Below, piece after piece: positions 18,752 to 29,897 of a DNA stretch of 64,000 nt. Numbering within the stretch: the first letter of the stretch is position 1; every line of letters begins with the position of its first letter. Position numbers and translations under genes: made by a program. Below the pieces are notes generated by a model. That model saw nothing but the letters and a program-made list of their open reading frames with translations, searched no databases and was not told the DNA's origin. Origin of the DNA: Roseovarius bejariae. GTDB taxonomy: Bacteria; Pseudomonadota; Alphaproteobacteria; Rhodobacterales; Rhodobacteraceae. Location of the stretch: the NCBI RefSeq assembly GCF_009669325.1, contig NZ_SZWE01000002.1, positions 496,001 to 560,000 of the forward strand. Direction: 5' to 3'.

Positions 18752-20719
18752 ATGATTACAGAACTCGGTCACTTCGCCCTCATCCTTGCCTTTCTTGTCG
18801 CCGCCGTTCAGGCGGTCGTTCCACTTGTGGGGGCGCAGAAGCGTTGGCCCGGCTGGATGGCCGTGGCCGAGCCCGCCGCGACGGCGCAATTTTTCCTGAC
18901 GGCGGTCAGCTTTGCGGCGCTGACCTATGCCTTCGTGGTGTCGGATTTCTCGTTGCGTCTGGTGGTGCTGAACAGCCATTCCGCCAAGCCGATGCTCTAC
19001 AAGATCACCGGGGTTTGGGGGAACCACGAGGGGTCGATGCTGCTTTGGGTGTTGATCGTGACGCTGTTCGGTGCGTCGGTTGCGTGGTTCGGGGGAAACT
19101 TGCCGCCGGGGTTGAAGGCGCGGGTGCTGAGTGTGCAGGCGATGATCGGGGTGGCGTTTTTCGCCTTTATCCTGTTCACCTCGAACCCGTTCCTGCGGAT
19201 GTCGGTGCCGCCCTTTGACGGGCAGGATTTGAACCCGCTTTTGCAGGACCCCGGTTTGGCCTTTCACCCGCCGTTCCTGTACCTGGGGTATGTCGGCCTT
19301 TCGATGACCTTTTCCTTCGCGATTGCGGCCCTGATCGAGGGGCGTGTGGATGCGGCCTGGGGCCGGTGGGTGCGGCCCTATACGCTGGCGGCGTGGATGT
19401 TTTTGACCGTAGGGATCGGCCTTGGCAGCTGGTGGGCTTATTACGAGCTTGGCTGGGGCGGGTTCTGGTTCTGGGACCCGGTTGAGAACGCCAGTTTCAT
19501 GCCGTGGCTCATTGCCGCCGCGCTGTTGCATTCGGCCGTGGTGGTTGAGAAGCGGGAGAGCCTGAAAAGCTGGACGATCCTGTTGGCCATCATCGCCTTC
19601 GGCTTTTCGATGGTCGGCGCCTTTATCACGCGGTCGGGGATCATCACCTCGGTCCATGCCTTCGCCACGGACCCGGAGCGGGGGATGTTCCTGTTGCTGA
19701 TCTTGGCGGTTTTCATGCTGGGCGGGCTGACGATGTTTGCCGCGCGAGCCAATGCCATGCAGGCCAAGGGGGTTTTTGCCCCGGTGAGCCGCGAGGGGGT
19801 GTTGGTGATCAACAACATCCTGCTGGGGGTCTCGGCCTTCGTGGTGTTCGTCGGCACGATCTGGCCGCTGGTCAGCGAGATGGCCTTTGACCGCAAGCTG
19901 AGCGTCGGGGCGCCGTTCTTCAACATGGCCTTCACGCCCTTCATGGTTCTTTTGGGCCTGATCCTGCCGGTGGGGGCGATGTTGCCGTGGAAACGGGCGA
20001 ATCTGCGCCGTGTGGTCAAACCGCTGCGCGGGGCATTCATCCTGTCGCTGGCGATTGGCGCGCTGGCCTTTGCCATGCAGACCGGGCGCAGTGCGCTTGG
20101 GCCTGTGGGGCTGTTTCTGGCGGCCTGGCTGATTTCGGGCGCCTTGGTGGATTTGTGGAGCCGGACGGCCCGGGCCGAGAATCGTTTCGCGCGGTTGCGC
20201 CGCTTGCCGCGGGCCGATTGGGGCAAGGCCATGGCCCATGGCGGCCTTGGCGTGACCATTGCCGGGATCGCGGCGATGATGGCCTGGGAGGCCGAGGATA
20301 TCCGCGTGGTACAGGTCGGCGAGAGTTTCGAGGTGGCGGGGTTCACCCTGACGCTTGACGAGGTGCGGCGCCTTGAGGGGCCGAACTACGACGCGACCCA
20401 AGGGATTGTGACGCTGGCCAAGGACGGTCAGGAAATTTCCACAATGTATCCGGAAAAGCGGGTTTACCCGGTGGCCAAGATGCCCACGACGGAAGCCGCG
20501 CTTGATAACGGATTCCTGCGGGATGTTTACGTTGTCATCGGTGATCCGCAAAACAACGGGGGCTGGGCGATGCGCACCTATTACAAGCCGCTGGCGAACT
20601 GGATCTGGGGCGGTGCGATCCTGATGGCGATCGGTGGGTTGCTGTCGCTGAGTGACCGGCGCTATCGCGTGGCGGCGGGCGCACGCCGCGCGGTGCCCGG
20701 CGGGGTGCCAGCGGAATGA
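18752..20719 (+). CDS. ccmF: Cytochrome c heme lyase subunit CcmF
   Basis: Large polytopic inner-membrane protein (655 residues) that attaches heme to apocytochrome c in System I. The tryptophan-rich WWD heme-handling domain reads GSWWAYYELGWGGFWFWDP near residues 226-245. Many membrane segments and conserved histidines (GNHEGSMLLWV early, then later loops) match the family. The start at 18752 (MITELGHFAL) fits other CcmF N-termini. The stop overlaps the ccmH start by 4 bp (ATGA). Confidence 0.96.
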   Translation: MITELGHFALILAFLVAAVQAVVPLVGAQKRWPGWMAVAEPAATAQFFLTAVSFAALTYAFVVSDFSLRLVVLNSHSAKPMLYKITGVWGNHEGSMLLWVLIVTLFGASVAWFGGNLPPGLKARVLSVQAMIGVAFFAFILFTSNPFLRMSVPPFDGQDLNPLLQDPGLAFHPPFLYLGYVGLSMTFSFAIAALIEGRVDAAWGRWVRPYTLAAWMFLTVGIGLGSWWAYYELGWGGFWFWDPVENASFMPWLIAAALLHSAVVVEKRESLKSWTILLAIIAFGFSMVGAFITRSGIITSVHAFATDPERGMFLLLILAVFMLGGLTMFAARANAMQAKGVFAPVSREGVLVINNILLGVSAFVVFVGTIWPLVSEMAFDRKLSVGAPFFNMAFTPFMVLLGLILPVGAMLPWKRANLRRVVKPLRGAFILSLAIGALAFAMQTGRSALGPVGLFLAAWLISGALVDLWSRTARAENRFARLRRLPRADWGKAMAHGGLGVTIAGIAAMMAWEAEDIRVVQVGESFEVAGFTLTLDEVRRLEGPNYDATQGIVTLAKDGQEISTMYPEKRVYPVAKMPTTEAALDNGFLRDVYVVIGDPQNNGGWAMRTYYKPLANWIWGGAILMAIGGLLSLSDRRYRVAAGARRAVPGGVPAE

Positions 20720-21180
20720 TGCGATTTGCCCTGAGCCTGATCACCTGCCTGATGTTGGCGCTGCCCGCGCTGGCGGTGCAACCCGACGAGATGCTGGACG
20801 ATCCCAAGCTGGAAGAGCGCGCGCGGGAGATTTCCAGCGGTTTGCGCTGCCTTGTGTGCCGCAACGAGAGCATCGACGATTCCAATGCCGACCTGGCGCG
20901 TGACCTGAGGCTTTTGGTGCGTGAGCGTTTGGTGGCGGGCGATAGCGACGAGGAGGTCGTCGAGTACATCGTCGATCGCTACGGCGAATACGTTCTGCTG
21001 AATCCGCGTGCCACGGGATCGAACCTTGTGCTGTGGCTTGCGGGGCCCTTGATGCTGATATTCGGCGGGGCGCTCGGGGCGCTGTACCTGCGGCGGCGGT
21101 CGCAGGTGCCCGAGACAGCCGAGAAAGACGTCTTGTCGCAAACTGAGGCCGAGCGGCTGCGCGAAATCATGGACGAGTGA
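20716..21180 (+). CDS. ccmH: Cytochrome c maturation protein CcmH (CycL-type)
   Basis: A thioredoxin-like apocytochrome c reductant/chaperone of the heme lyase complex. The 154-residue protein has a signal peptide (about 1-20). The redox motif LRCLVCRNESIDDSNADLA contains the Cys-x2-Cys pair, and one membrane anchor (about 105-125) precedes a C-terminal tail. Short CcmH proteins pair with a separate CcmI, which is not seen here. Translation is coupled to ccmF by an ATGA overlap. Confidence 0.95.
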   Translation: MMRFALSLITCLMLALPALAVQPDEMLDDPKLEERAREISSGLRCLVCRNESIDDSNADLARDLRLLVRERLVAGDSDEEVVEYIVDRYGEYVLLNPRATGSNLVLWLAGPLMLIFGGALGALYLRRRSQVPETAEKDVLSQTEAERLREIMDE

Positions 21181-21254
21181 CGCGCCGTTTCCCTTTGCAG
21201 CGGGCGTGATATGCGGTTTGAATGCCCGCAAAGCCAAGGCAAGGGATCAGACCA

Positions 21255-22040
21255 GTGAAAGACTACCAGACCATCACGCTTGAGATTGACGAGGGCGCGG
21301 CGATTGTGACGCTGAACCGCCCCGACAAGATGAACGCGCTCAACACCCAGATGCGGGCCGAGATCACCGATGCGATCAAGACCGTGTCGCTTGACAAGCT
21401 GGCGCGGGTGATCGTGTTGACCGGCAATGGCAAGAGCTTCTGCTCGGGGCAGGACCTGAGCGATGGGGGCAATGCCGCGAACCTCGATCTGGAGCGTGTG
21501 CTGCGCGACGAGTATGTGCCGATGCTGCGGGCGATTTTCGAATGCCCGGTGCCGACGATCTGTGCGGTGAACGGCCCGGCGGCGGGGGCGGGGGCGAACC
21601 TTGCGCTGGCGGCGGATGTGGTGATCGCCACCGAGAGCGCCTATTTCCTGCAAGCCTTCACGCGGATCGGGTTGATCCCGGATGCAGGGGGCACCTATTG
21701 GCTGCCGCGCCAGATGGGGGCAGCCAAGGCCATGGGCGCGGCCCTTTTTGCCGAGCCGATCAGCGCGCGGCAGGCGGATGACTGGGGCATGATCTGGGAA
21801 GCGGTGGATGACGATGCCTTTGACGCCCATTGGCGCGCCCGGGCCGCGAAACTGGCGCAGGGGCCGACGGTGGCCTATCGCGGGCTGAAAGAGGCGGTGC
21901 GCGGCGCTTGGGACCACACGTTGGACGGACAGTTGGAGTTGGAAGCCAAGCTGCAAGGCACCTGCGGGACGACCCGGGATTTCAAGGAGGGGGTGATGGC
22001 CTTCCTCGAAAAACGCCCCCCGAAATACGAGGGGCGCTGA
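21255..22040 (+). CDS. Enoyl-CoA hydratase/isomerase family protein (PaaG-like)
   Basis: A crotonase-superfamily enzyme (261 residues) acting on acyl-CoA thioesters. The oxyanion-hole segments are present as FCSGQDLSDGG and GPAAGAGANLALAADVVIA. The catalytic aspartate sits at about residue 143 in GLIPDAGGTYWLPR, the arrangement of PaaG/2-(1,2-epoxyphenyl)acetyl-CoA isomerase rather than of two-glutamate hydratases. GTG at 21255 is chosen for its AAGGGA ribosome site; ATG at 21222 would add 11 residues without one. No other paa genes are close, so a role in phenylacetate or general fatty-acid breakdown remains open. Confidence 0.85.
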   Translation: MKDYQTITLEIDEGAAIVTLNRPDKMNALNTQMRAEITDAIKTVSLDKLARVIVLTGNGKSFCSGQDLSDGGNAANLDLERVLRDEYVPMLRAIFECPVPTICAVNGPAAGAGANLALAADVVIATESAYFLQAFTRIGLIPDAGGTYWLPRQMGAAKAMGAALFAEPISARQADDWGMIWEAVDDDAFDAHWRARAAKLAQGPTVAYRGLKEAVRGAWDHTLDGQLELEAKLQGTCGTTRDFKEGVMAFLEKRPPKYEGR

Positions 22041-22052
22041 GAGAGTGGCAGG

Positions 22053-22080
22053 CGCGGCCCCGCGGGGCCGCGTTCTTTTT
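22053..22080 (+). terminator. Rho-independent terminator after the enoyl-CoA hydratase gene
   Basis: A 9-bp GC stem (CGCGGCCCC / GGGGCCGCG) is followed by TTCTTTTT, 12 bp after the stop codon. Confidence 0.85.
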
Positions 22081-23806
22081 ATGCGCTGCGCTGTGTGAGC
22101 GTTACATCCGAGGCGGTGAAACTGGTGCCGACGCCCTGAACGACAATCACCGGGTTGCCATTGGCCAGTACGGTCGCATCGCCGCTGGTGGCGGTGGCGC
22201 CCGGGCTGTAAGCGACAGAGATGAGCGGGGCCTGAGCCTGAGCGCCGATCGAATAGACGAGGGTATCTTCGCCCGGTTCGAAATCGGTGACGGCGGCAGG
22301 TCCATCGCCTGCCGCAAGCGCGTCGCTGACCCCGATCGTATCCGCGCCCGACCCGCCGGACACGGTATCATTCAGGCCTGCGACAATGGCATCGTCACCC
22401 GTCCCGCCGAAGACCATGTCACCTTGTTGATCGGTATCCTGCGAGAAGTCGAGGTTTGCGGCATTCAGGGTGGCCAGGTACGCGACATTGATGTCTGTCG
22501 CGGTCATGGCCTGTCCCATGGCTTCGTCGAACATCGCGGCCTCATCAAGGTAGCCACTTGAAATGATGACGTCATCGCCGGTGTCGCCATGGATGGTGTC
22601 GGCGCCTGTCCCGTCAATGATGGCGTCGCCATCCGCACCGCCGCGCAGGAAGTCATTGCCGGCTCCACCGATCATCGCGTCGTCGCCTTCATTTCCGAAG
22701 GCGCGGTCATCCCCTTCACCCGCCGAGATGGCGTCGTCGCCGTCATTGCCGCGCAGGATGTCATTTCCGGCATAGGACTGGATCAGGTCACCGCCGCCTT
22801 GGCCGTTGATGATGTCAGCCCCTTCGGTGCCTGCAAGGTTGTCGGAGGTGTCGCTGCCTTCAAGGGCGTCCCCCGTCGCGTTGTTCTGGGTGTACTGGAG
22901 CATGGCGACGTCGTCGGCGGTGATGGTGTCGGCCGCGCCGTTGACGGTTGCGATGATTTGCCCGTCCGCCGAGATAACGGCGTTGCCGGTCCCGTCGTCT
23001 GTCACGGTCAGTTCTGGTGCGGTGTCGCCTTCGTAGGTGAAGGCGATTTGGTCTTCTGTGGGGTCATAATCGGTGATCTCGGCGGCGCGACCGTCCTGGA
23101 TCCAGTCGCCGAGGGTGAAGCTATCCGCGCCATCGCCGCCAATGGCGCTGTCTTCGCTGCCGAGCAGCATTTGATCGTCGCCCGTGCCGCCGTTCATGTG
23201 GTCGCCCGCGTCCCCGTCGGCGCCTGTGCCACTGAGCCCCAGAGAGGTGAGAAACGCCTGTGCAGGATCAGTCGCGGCGTTGCTGTCGAGACTTGCCGTG
23301 AAATCACCGACCGAGGAATCGGCAAGATCGGTTTGCGTCCCGATCAGCACGTCGTCGCCGGAGGAGCCGTTCATCGTATCCGCGCCTTCACCGCCAATGA
23401 GAAGGTCGGCGTTGCTGCCGCCCCAGATATCGTCGTTTCCGGCCCCGCCCAAGGCGATGTCACCGCCGCTGCCGCCGTAAATCCCGTCATCGCCTGCACC
23501 GCCGGCGAGAATGTCGTCGCCGTCATCGCCCGAGACGTGATCCTCTCCGGCGTCGCCGCTGACCTGATCGTTGCCGCCGAGGCCGATCAGGCGGTCATCG
23601 CCGTTGCCACCTTCGAGGATGTCGTCGCCGATGGCGCCTTGCAGCAGGTCGCTGCCGTCCGTGCCTTGGAGGGTTTCATTGTCATCCGGGCCGTCGCCCG
23701 GGGTGTCCGGTGTGGAGGCGCCGTTATCGTTGTTGTCGTCGAGCCCGAAAAGCAGCCCTCCGGCCGCGCCGACGCCAAGAAGGGCCAAAAGTAGGTAACC
23801 AAGCAT
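22079..23806 (-). CDS. RTX-repeat calcium-binding protein, two-module form
   Basis: A 575-residue acidic protein. An N-terminal hydrophobic segment (about residues 2-22, LLLALLGVGAAGGLLFGL) would anchor or export it. Then come many GGxGxDxL/I nonapeptides (about 45-145 and again about 350-450) that bind Ca2+ in parallel beta-rolls. Each RTX block is followed by a similar 100-residue unit with an ITDYDPTEDQIAFTY-type strand (residues about 250 and 510), so the protein is an internal duplication. The start at 23806 is the ATG directly before the hydrophobic segment. RTX proteins are usually exported by a type I system with a C-terminal signal; no such transporter is in the window. The function is unknown. 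The neighbouring gene at 24051 is a shorter paralogue. Confidence 0.8.
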   Translation of the reverse strand: MLGYLLLALLGVGAAGGLLFGLDDNNDNGASTPDTPGDGPDDNETLQGTDGSDLLQGAIGDDILEGGNGDDRLIGLGGNDQVSGDAGEDHVSGDDGDDILAGGAGDDGIYGGSGGDIALGGAGNDDIWGGSNADLLIGGEGADTMNGSSGDDVLIGTQTDLADSSVGDFTASLDSNAATDPAQAFLTSLGLSGTGADGDAGDHMNGGTGDDQMLLGSEDSAIGGDGADSFTLGDWIQDGRAAEITDYDPTEDQIAFTYEGDTAPELTVTDDGTGNAVISADGQIIATVNGAADTITADDVAMLQYTQNNATGDALEGSDTSDNLAGTEGADIINGQGGGDLIQSYAGNDILRGNDGDDAISAGEGDDRAFGNEGDDAMIGGAGNDFLRGGADGDAIIDGTGADTIHGDTGDDVIISSGYLDEAAMFDEAMGQAMTATDINVAYLATLNAANLDFSQDTDQQGDMVFGGTGDDAIVAGLNDTVSGGSGADTIGVSDALAAGDGPAAVTDFEPGEDTLVYSIGAQAQAPLISVAYSPGATATSGDATVLANGNPVIVVQGVGTSFTASDVTLTQRSA

Positions 23807-24050
23807 ATGTACAGTCCCGATATAACACAGTGGGTCGTTTACGAATAAACACGATCTCTGTCTTTTTAACCAAAGGTTGAGTGGGAGCCAGTTAAAACTC
23901 TCAAATGCGAGAATTTTGTACGGATAGGAGAGGTGCCGAAAAACAAAACCGGCATTCAATATTTGTATATTTCCAAGCCGGAAACAGTCTTTGACCGTGG
24001 CAGCCCGAGAACCGCGGATGATTCGCGCCAAGCGCGCCCCGGCGGGCCCG

Positions 24051-24815
24051 TTATGCGGCGTAGCGGCTGATCACGACGTTGCGCAACGAGAAATCGGGCG
24101 AGGTGTTGCGCAGTACGGCCACGGCTTCGCCATCGGCGCGCAGGGTCGTCAGGCCGGTTGTTTCGTCCCGTTCGACGGTCAGTTCGGGGTCGGGGCCTTC
24201 GGTGTTGTAGACAAAGGACAGCACGTCTTCCTCGGTGTCGAAATCGGTGATCTGGACCGGGGCCTCGCCGCTGATCCAGTCGCCGAGGGCGAATTCATCC
24301 GCCCCGTCCCCCCCGGTAAGGGTGTCATCGTCACCGGCCACCACGGTATCGTCACCCGCGCCCAGATTGACGCTGTCGCCGGTATTGGGGGATTGGGTGA
24401 GGTCGTATTGAAAGGCAATATCGGACATCCGCTGTATCCCGATAAGCGAGTCGCGCAAGGTGGCCTCGTCCACGAGGTTGGCCGATTCGATGAAGTCGTC
24501 GCCGGGCCCGCCGGTGAGCGTATCACTGTCAGCCCCGCCGATCAGGACGTCGTTGCCACCATCGCCCGTGAGCCGGTCTGCATCTTGCAGGCCGATGATC
24601 CAATCGTCGCCGGTGCCCCCCGACAGGGTATCTTCGCCCTCCAGCCCGACAAGCAGGTCATCGCCGCCGCCGCCATCGACGCTGTCGTCGCCCGTGGTTC
24701 CGGCAAAACCGTCGGCATCGTCCCCGCCGTCAGTATAGGGGTCATCAGGCGCGGCGAGGCCGGTGGCCCCGGCGAGGGTGGCGCCGACCAGCAGGAAGAG
24801 AGCGAGAAAAGCCAT
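24051..24815 (-). CDS. RTX-repeat calcium-binding protein, one-module form
   Basis: A 254-residue paralogue of the adjacent RTX protein. It has an N-terminal signal or anchor segment (about 1-21, MAFLALFLLVGATLAGATG) and RTX nonapeptides at about 40-105 (for example GGTGDDWIIGL). A spacer of about 35 residues, more RTX units (about 145-170) and one C-terminal unit starting ITDFDTEEDVLSFVY follow. It thus has one copy of the module that is present twice in its neighbour. Both genes lie on the minus strand 244 bp apart, consistent with tandem duplication. No dedicated secretion genes are close. Confidence 0.8.
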   Translation of the reverse strand: MAFLALFLLVGATLAGATGLAAPDDPYTDGGDDADGFAGTTGDDSVDGGGGDDLLVGLEGEDTLSGGTGDDWIIGLQDADRLTGDGGNDVLIGGADSDTLTGGPGDDFIESANLVDEATLRDSLIGIQRMSDIAFQYDLTQSPNTGDSVNLGAGDDTVVAGDDDTLTGGDGADEFALGDWISGEAPVQITDFDTEEDVLSFVYNTEGPDPELTVERDETTGLTTLRADGEAVAVLRNTSPDFSLRNVVISRYAA

Positions 24816-24954
24816 GGTTGTGATCCTTCATCGGGGTGGGCACTGGCCCAGTACACCGATGATCCGGCGAGGCACGTAAAGGTCGGGTAAAATACAGAGG
24901 GGTGTTTGGGTGAGGTTTGATTAAAACTTGAGGGAAACATCTGCCAGACAATGG

Positions 24955-24990
24955 AAAAGGCCGGCCCGCAAGATGCGGACCGGCCCTGAT
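24955..24990 (-). terminator. Rho-independent terminator after gltA
   Basis: An 11-bp stem (GGCCGG-C-CCGC / GCGG-A-CCGGCC, the mismatch becoming a G-U wobble on the minus strand) with loop AAGAT lies 27 bp after the gltA stop. It is flanked by T-runs on both strands, so it could also act in the other direction. Confidence 0.7.
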
Positions 24991-25011
24991 TTTTCGAAAG
25001 ATAAGAGACGC

Positions 25012-26307
<1,296 letters not shown>

Positions 26308-26380
26308 TGGGATCCTCCCTCAATCAAGCCCACGCCGTGGCGCGTCGGGGGCTGGTTAAACTATCAGCCTTTCGAGAAGG

Positions 26381-27790
26381 TTAACCACTCTCGCAGGCGG
26401 CATCGGTGAGCCGGGCAATCGTTTCTTCCTGCCCGAGCACGAGCATCATGTCGAACACACTCGGTGTCGCGCTGCGGCCTGCCAGAGCGGCCCGCAAGGG
26501 GCCGGCCAGCTTGCCGAACTTCATCTCGTGGGTCTCCGCGAATGTCATGGCGCAGGCCTCGAGATCGTCGCGGGTCCACCTAGCATTTTGCAACTGCGGC
26601 GTCAATTCTCCCAGTATACCACGGGATACATCATCAAGGTTCTTCGCTGCCTTCTCATCCGGTTCAATCGGGCGGTCAGTGAGGATAAACTCTGCTTTTT
26701 CAAGTAGTTCCGGGAAGGTCTTTGCGCGCTCCTTGAGGCAGTACATCCCCTTTTGCATGAGGGTGTTTTTTTCGTCGGACAGCGGGGCATGGCCGGTGCT
26801 GGCCAGAAAGCCCTGCAATTCATGCAGCAATGCAGCATCGTCAGTGGCCGCGATATGCTGACCACAGAGATTTTCGAGTTTCTTGAAGTCGAAGCGTGCG
26901 GGGGATTTGCCGATTCCGTCAAGAGAGAACCATTCGCGCGCCTGCGCGTCGGTGAAAAACTCGTCGTCGCCATGGCTCCAGCCGAGGCGCGCAAGGTAGT
27001 TGCGCATCCCTGCCGCCGGGTAACCCATCTTCTGGTATTCATCGACGCCAAGCGCCCCGTGGCGTTTGCTGAGCTTCTTGCCGTCGGGGCCATGGATCAG
27101 CGGGATATGCGCGTAGATGGGCAGCGGCCATCCCATGGCCTGATAGACCAGCATCTGGCGGGCGGCGTTGTTGAGGTGATCGTCGCCGCGGATCACGTGG
27201 GTGACGCCCATGTCGTGATCGTCCACCGCCACGGCGAGCATGTAGACCGGGCTGCCATCGCTGCGCAGGAGGACCATATCGTCAAGCTGATCGTTACGGA
27301 TGGTGACATCGCCCTGCACCTCGTCGTGGATCACGGTGCTGCCATCACGCGGGGCCTTGAGGCGGATCACGTAGGGCGCATCGGGGTGTGTGGCGGGGTC
27401 AGCATCGCGCCAGGGGCTCTGGAAGAGGGTCGAGCGACCCTCCGAGCGGGCGGTGTCGCGGAAGGCTTGAATTTCTTCTTGCGTGGAGAAGCATTTATAG
27501 GCGGTGCCGGAGGCGAGCATTTGCAAGGCGACCTCGCGGTGGCGGTCGCCGCGTTCGTACTGGCTTATCACCTCACCGTCGTGGTCGAGGCCGAGCCACG
27601 CCATGCCATCAAGGATCGCCTGTGTCGCCTCGGGCGTGGAGCGGGCGCGATCGGTGTCCTCGATCCGCAGGAGAAACTTGCCACCGCGGCCCCGGGCATA
27701 AAGCCAGTTGAAGAGCGCCGTGCGCGCCCCCCCGATATGCAGAAAGCCGGTGGGCGAGGGGGCGAAACGGGTCACGACTTGTGTGGTCAT
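26381..27790 (-). CDS. gltX: Glutamyl-tRNA synthetase
   Basis: Charges tRNA-Glu. The 469-residue class I synthetase has the HIGH-type motif in [16 protein letters not shown] and the KMSKS equivalent [11 protein letters not shown]. The start at 27790 ([15 protein letters not shown]) is chosen because the conserved FAPSPTG follows at once. It is divergent from comEC. A mis-acylating second GltX, if any, is not in the window. Confidence 0.97.
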   Translation of the reverse strand: MTTQVVTRFAPSPTGFLHIGGARTALFNWLYARGRGGKFLLRIEDTDRARSTPEATQAILDGMAWLGLDHDGEVISQYERGDRHREVALQMLASGTAYKCFSTQEEIQAFRDTARSEGRSTLFQSPWRDADPATHPDAPYVIRLKAPRDGSTVIHDEVQGDVTIRNDQLDDMVLLRSDGSPVYMLAVAVDDHDMGVTHVIRGDDHLNNAARQMLVYQAMGWPLPIYAHIPLIHGPDGKKLSKRHGALGVDEYQKMGYPAAGMRNYLARLGWSHGDDEFFTDAQAREWFSLDGIGKSPARFDFKKLENLCGQHIAATDDAALLHELQGFLASTGHAPLSDEKNTLMQKGMYCLKERAKTFPELLEKAEFILTDRPIEPDEKAAKNLDDVSRGILGELTPQLQNARWTRDDLEACAMTFAETHEMKFGKLAGPLRAALAGRSATPSVFDMMLVLGQEETIARLTDAACESG

Positions 27791-27869
27791 GGTCAGGGTT
27801 AACCTTTCGGTAATCATGTGAGGCATAAGTTGGGGCCTGTCTAATGCCGCACCGGAAGGGAGACAAGAC

Positions 27870-29897
27870 TTGGCCCGCCGTCTGGCCCCTTGGTCCGCCT
27901 TGGTTGACGCGTGGTTGGCGCAGCGCGGGCACCTGTTTCCTTGGGCGCCGGTATGCCTTGGGGCGGGCGTGGGGATATATTTCTTGATCGGGTGGGAGCC
28001 GGTGCAGACCCATTACGTGGCGCTGGCCTGTGTCATCCTGTTCGGCCTGTTCTTGATCCGGTGGCTCGGGGTCTGGGCGCCTCTGGCTTGGGCCGTGGTT
28101 CTGGTGGCGTTGGGGGTATGCCTTGCGGGGCTACGCGCGCATCAGGTGGCGGATCCGGTGCTGGGCTGGCGGTACTATGGGCCCATCGAGGGCCGGATCG
28201 TGGATATGGACCGCTCGGCCTCGGACGCTTTGCGCCTGACGCTGGACCGGGTGGTTCTGGCCGATGTGGCGCCGGATCGGACGCCTGCACGGGTGCGGGT
28301 ATCCCTGCATGGCCAACAGGGGTTCATCACGCCCGCGCCGGGAATGGTGGTGATCCTGACCGGGCACCTGTCACCGCCCGGAGGGCCGGTGGAGCCGGGT
28401 GGTTTCGATTTCCAACGCCATGCGTGGTTTCAGGGGCTGGGCGCCGTGGGCTATACGCGCACGCCGGTCTTGACGTTGGAGCCACCGGGGGCGGGCCTGT
28501 GGTGGTTCAAGATGCGCATGGCGTTATCGGCGCGGGTGCAGGCGGGCCTGCCCGGGGATGCAGGGGCCTTTGCCGCCGCGATCATGACCGGCGATCGGTC
28601 AGGCATGGGGCAGGACACCTTGCGCGCGCTGAGGGTATCGAACCTTGCGCATTTGCTGGCGATTTCCGGGTTGCACATGGGTCTTCTGGCCGGGTTCGTC
28701 TTTGCCGCGTTGAGGGTGGCTTTTGCCTTGGTTCCTGCCGTGGGCCTGCGGGTGCCTGCCAAGAAACTGTCTGCGCTCGGGGCCTTGGCCGCTGCGGCGG
28801 TTTACCTGGGCCTGTCGGGGGGCAGCGTCGCGACGGAGCGGGCCTTTGTCATGGCCGCGGTCGCCTTGGTCGCGGTGATGGCGGATCGGCGGGTGCTGTC
28901 GCTGCGGGCCGTGGCGGTGGCGGCTCTGATCGTTCTGGTACTGCGACCCGAGGCGCTATTGGGGCCGGGCTTCCAGATGTCATTTGCCGCAACGACCGCC
29001 TTGGTGGCAGTATTTGGCTGGCTGCGCGATGCAGAGGTGCCCTTGGGACCAAGGTGGTTGCGGCCCGTTGTCGCCGTGGTGGTGTCTTCGGTGGTGGCCG
29101 GGGTGGCCACGGCCCCGGTGGCGGCGGCGCATTTCAACCAGTTTGCGCATTATGGGCTGATCGCCAACTTGTTGAGCGTGCCCTTGATGGGCGTGCTGGT
29201 GATGCCCGCCGCGGTATTGGCGGCTTGCCTGATGCCGCTTGGATTGGAGGCACTGGCGCTTTGGGTCATGGGGTTGGGATTGGAGTGGATCTTGGGCGTG
29301 GCGCATTGGGTGTCGAACCTTGAGGGCGCGCGCGGCACGGTGGTGAGCCCAATGTCGAGTGTGCTACCGTTATTGGCGCTCGGCGTGTTTATCATCGTAT
29401 TGTGGCAGGGGCGTCTGCGCTGGACCGGGCTTGTGCCTGTCGCCCTGAGCCTGATGCTTTGGATGAATGCGGAGCGGCCCGATGTCCTGATCGCGGACAA
29501 TGGAAGCCTGATCGGCGTCATGACGGAAAAAGGCCGCGCCTTGAACCGGGCGCGCGGCTCGGGTTTTGTCGCCATGAACTGGCTGGAGAACGACGGTGTT
29601 GCCCTTGAGCAGGCGGCGGCGGCGACGCTTTGGCAGGACGGGCAAACGCCGGTGCCGATCATCGCGGTCAGGGGGAAACGCGGCGCGGCCGGATTTGGCG
29701 GATGCCGCGCGGGAGAGTGGGTGGTGATGAATACTGTGCCGGATGCCGACAGTCCCTTCGACAACCTGCCATGCCGCGTGATACATCCCGGCACCCTACG
29801 CAAGAGTGGCGCGCTTGCGCTTTATCTGGAGAACACCGGGGTGCGAGAGGTCAGCGCGCGCCAATTGACGGGCGCGCGCCTTTGGAATGATCAATAG
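27870..29897 (+). CDS. comEC: ComEC/Rec2 family DNA-uptake channel protein
   Basis: A polytopic inner-membrane protein (675 residues) of the family that moves single-stranded DNA into the cytoplasm. An N-terminal DUF4131-like region (about 20-190) precedes the Competence domain (about 220-490) with the conserved [18 protein letters not shown]. The start is TTG at 27870 behind GAAGGGA. The C-terminal 120 residues contain no HxHxDH metallo-beta-lactamase motif, so it is the short form without a recognisable nuclease-like domain. In Rhodobacter capsulatus ComEC is needed by GTA recipients, which may connect it with the lysis cassette at 17.5 kb. The stop overlaps the converging lexA stop region by 7 bp. 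Confidence 0.92.
   Translation: MARRLAPWSALVDAWLAQRGHLFPWAPVCLGAGVGIYFLIGWEPVQTHYVALACVILFGLFLIRWLGVWAPLAWAVVLVALGVCLAGLRAHQVADPVLGWRYYGPIEGRIVDMDRSASDALRLTLDRVVLADVAPDRTPARVRVSLHGQQGFITPAPGMVVILTGHLSPPGGPVEPGGFDFQRHAWFQGLGAVGYTRTPVLTLEPPGAGLWWFKMRMALSARVQAGLPGDAGAFAAAIMTGDRSGMGQDTLRALRVSNLAHLLAISGLHMGLLAGFVFAALRVAFALVPAVGLRVPAKKLSALGALAAAAVYLGLSGGSVATERAFVMAAVALVAVMADRRVLSLRAVAVAALIVLVLRPEALLGPGFQMSFAATTALVAVFGWLRDAEVPLGPRWLRPVVAVVVSSVVAGVATAPVAAAHFNQFAHYGLIANLLSVPLMGVLVMPAAVLAACLMPLGLEALALWVMGLGLEWILGVAHWVSNLEGARGTVVSPMSSVLPLLALGVFIIVLWQGRLRWTGLVPVALSLMLWMNAERPDVLIADNGSLIGVMTEKGRALNRARGSGFVAMNWLENDGVALEQAAAATLWQDGQTPVPIIAVRGKRGAAGFGGCRAGEWVVMNTVPDADSPFDNLPCRVIHPGTLRKSGALALYLENTGVREVSARQLTGARLWNDQ

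Noticed and set aside
18062-20551. 829-codon minus-strand frame opposite ccmF and the holin gene
   Set aside because: Its length is due to high GC; the product is low-complexity Arg/His/Pro/Gln-rich, while the plus strand encodes recognisable ccmF and holin.
22589-23794. 401-codon plus-strand frame opposite the RTX gene
   Set aside because: Valine/alanine-rich product generated by the repetitive Gly/Asp codons of the RTX repeats; no start signal.
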